The position numbers were made by a program, and so were the translations under genes. From Opitutaceae bacterium (GTDB lineage: Bacteria > Verrucomicrobiota > Verrucomicrobiia > Opitutales > Opitutaceae), in the NCBI GenBank assembly GCA_028280955.1, contig JANQKU010000195.1, forward strand, positions 1 through 46,965: a stretch of DNA of 46,965 nucleotides. The letters are read 5' to 3'. Below, piece by piece: positions 46,749 through 46,965 of this stretch (positions are counted from its first letter, which is position 1; each line of letters begins with the position of its first letter). The notes under the pieces were generated by a model. The model saw only the letters and a list, made by a program, of their open reading frames with translations. It was not told where the DNA came from and made no database searches.

Positions 46749-46965
46749 ATGAGTATGAGTAAATCTAGCGACCACCCCAACGTTCTCATCCTTCTTTCTG
46801 ATCAACATAGCAAATTTCATTTAGGATGCTACGGAGACTCTCTTGTTCGAACACCTAATCTCGACCAACTTGCTGCTGACGGAATGCGTTTTGAGGATGC
46901 CTATTGTGGCTCACCTCTCTGCGTTCCCAGTAGGATGTCATTTATGACATCACGCAATCCCTCCT
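46749..46965 (+). CDS. type I sulfatase (N-terminal part, cut by window edge)
   Basis: The first 72 codons of a sulfatase are present. Metal-binding LLSDQHSKFHLGCYG opens the protein, and the formylglycine motif is CVPSR, the classical C-x-P-S-R form, unlike the CGPAR of the other sulfatase in this window. It starts at ATG 46749 (MSMSKSSDHPN), with a second ATG at 46755; there is no signal peptide, so a cytoplasmic enzyme is expected unless export is by another route. The remainder lies outside the window. Confidence 0.93.
   Translation, partial: MSMSKSSDHPNVLILLSDQHSKFHLGCYGDSLVRTPNLDQLAADGMRFEDAYCGSPLCVPSRMSFMTSRNPS

Overview
The window looks like chromosomal DNA of a Gram-negative, free-living or glycan-degrading bacterium. 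The best guess is Verrucomicrobiota, possibly class Opitutae. This is inferred from the mix of genes: a lipid A-type acyltransferase and a GT9 glycosyltransferase, many sulfatase and glycosidase genes, no SusC/SusD pair, and large Planctomycetes/Verrucomicrobia-style hypothetical glycosidases. The phylum call is an impression of gene content, not a computed result. I see no tRNA, rRNA, CRISPR array, transposase or phage gene, and no intergenic gap longer than about 300 bases.

Left part (1-15661), housekeeping. Reading leftward is a proteostasis operon tig-clpP-clpX (clpX is cut by the window edge). Diverging from it are tsaB and alr, which overlap by 8 bases. Converging on alr is a small secreted SleB-like cell-wall hydrolase. 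Then, all leftward, come UDP-glucose dehydrogenase (ugd), a PLP aminotransferase, and a serS-tilS-ftsH run with a good intrinsic terminator after ftsH. Rightward from 12973 are a small glycosyltransferase-like gene and an unusual 650-residue fusion of an LpxL-type acyltransferase with a GT9 (heptosyltransferase-like) domain.

Middle part (15779-27094), import. A YejABEF-type oligopeptide/oligosaccharide ABC transporter is laid out as ATPase-ATPase-permease-permease-binding protein-ATPase-ATPase, so the ATPase pair occurs twice. Two tandem paralogous MFS transporters follow, both 477 residues. Each is preceded by a related leader that carries a GAGCGTAC element, which in the first copy is a perfect 12-base palindrome.

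Right part (27162-46965), catabolism. This is a long, mostly rightward set: Gfo/Idh/MocA oxidoreductase, threonine dehydrogenase (tdh), an SGNH esterase (opposite strand), two different GH20-like hexosaminidases, a SAM methyltransferase, a nitrilase-family amidase, a 1131-residue heparinase-like protein with a C-terminal beta-propeller, two GNAT acetyltransferases, two sulfatases (the second runs off the edge), two five-bladed-propeller glycosidase-like proteins and an aldo/keto reductase. None of these enzymes shows a signal peptide. The plain reading is that sulfated, N-acetylhexosamine-containing oligosaccharides are imported by the ABC/MFS systems and taken apart in the cytoplasm. The substrate is not proven by sequence.

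Oddities: a GxxExxY-family gene lies inside an inverted repeat, with a third repeat copy further on. One sulfatase has no usual start codon before its conserved metal-binding motif and sits in frame right after the stop codon of a GH20 gene. A decayed sulfatase remnant lies just before the last, intact sulfatase.
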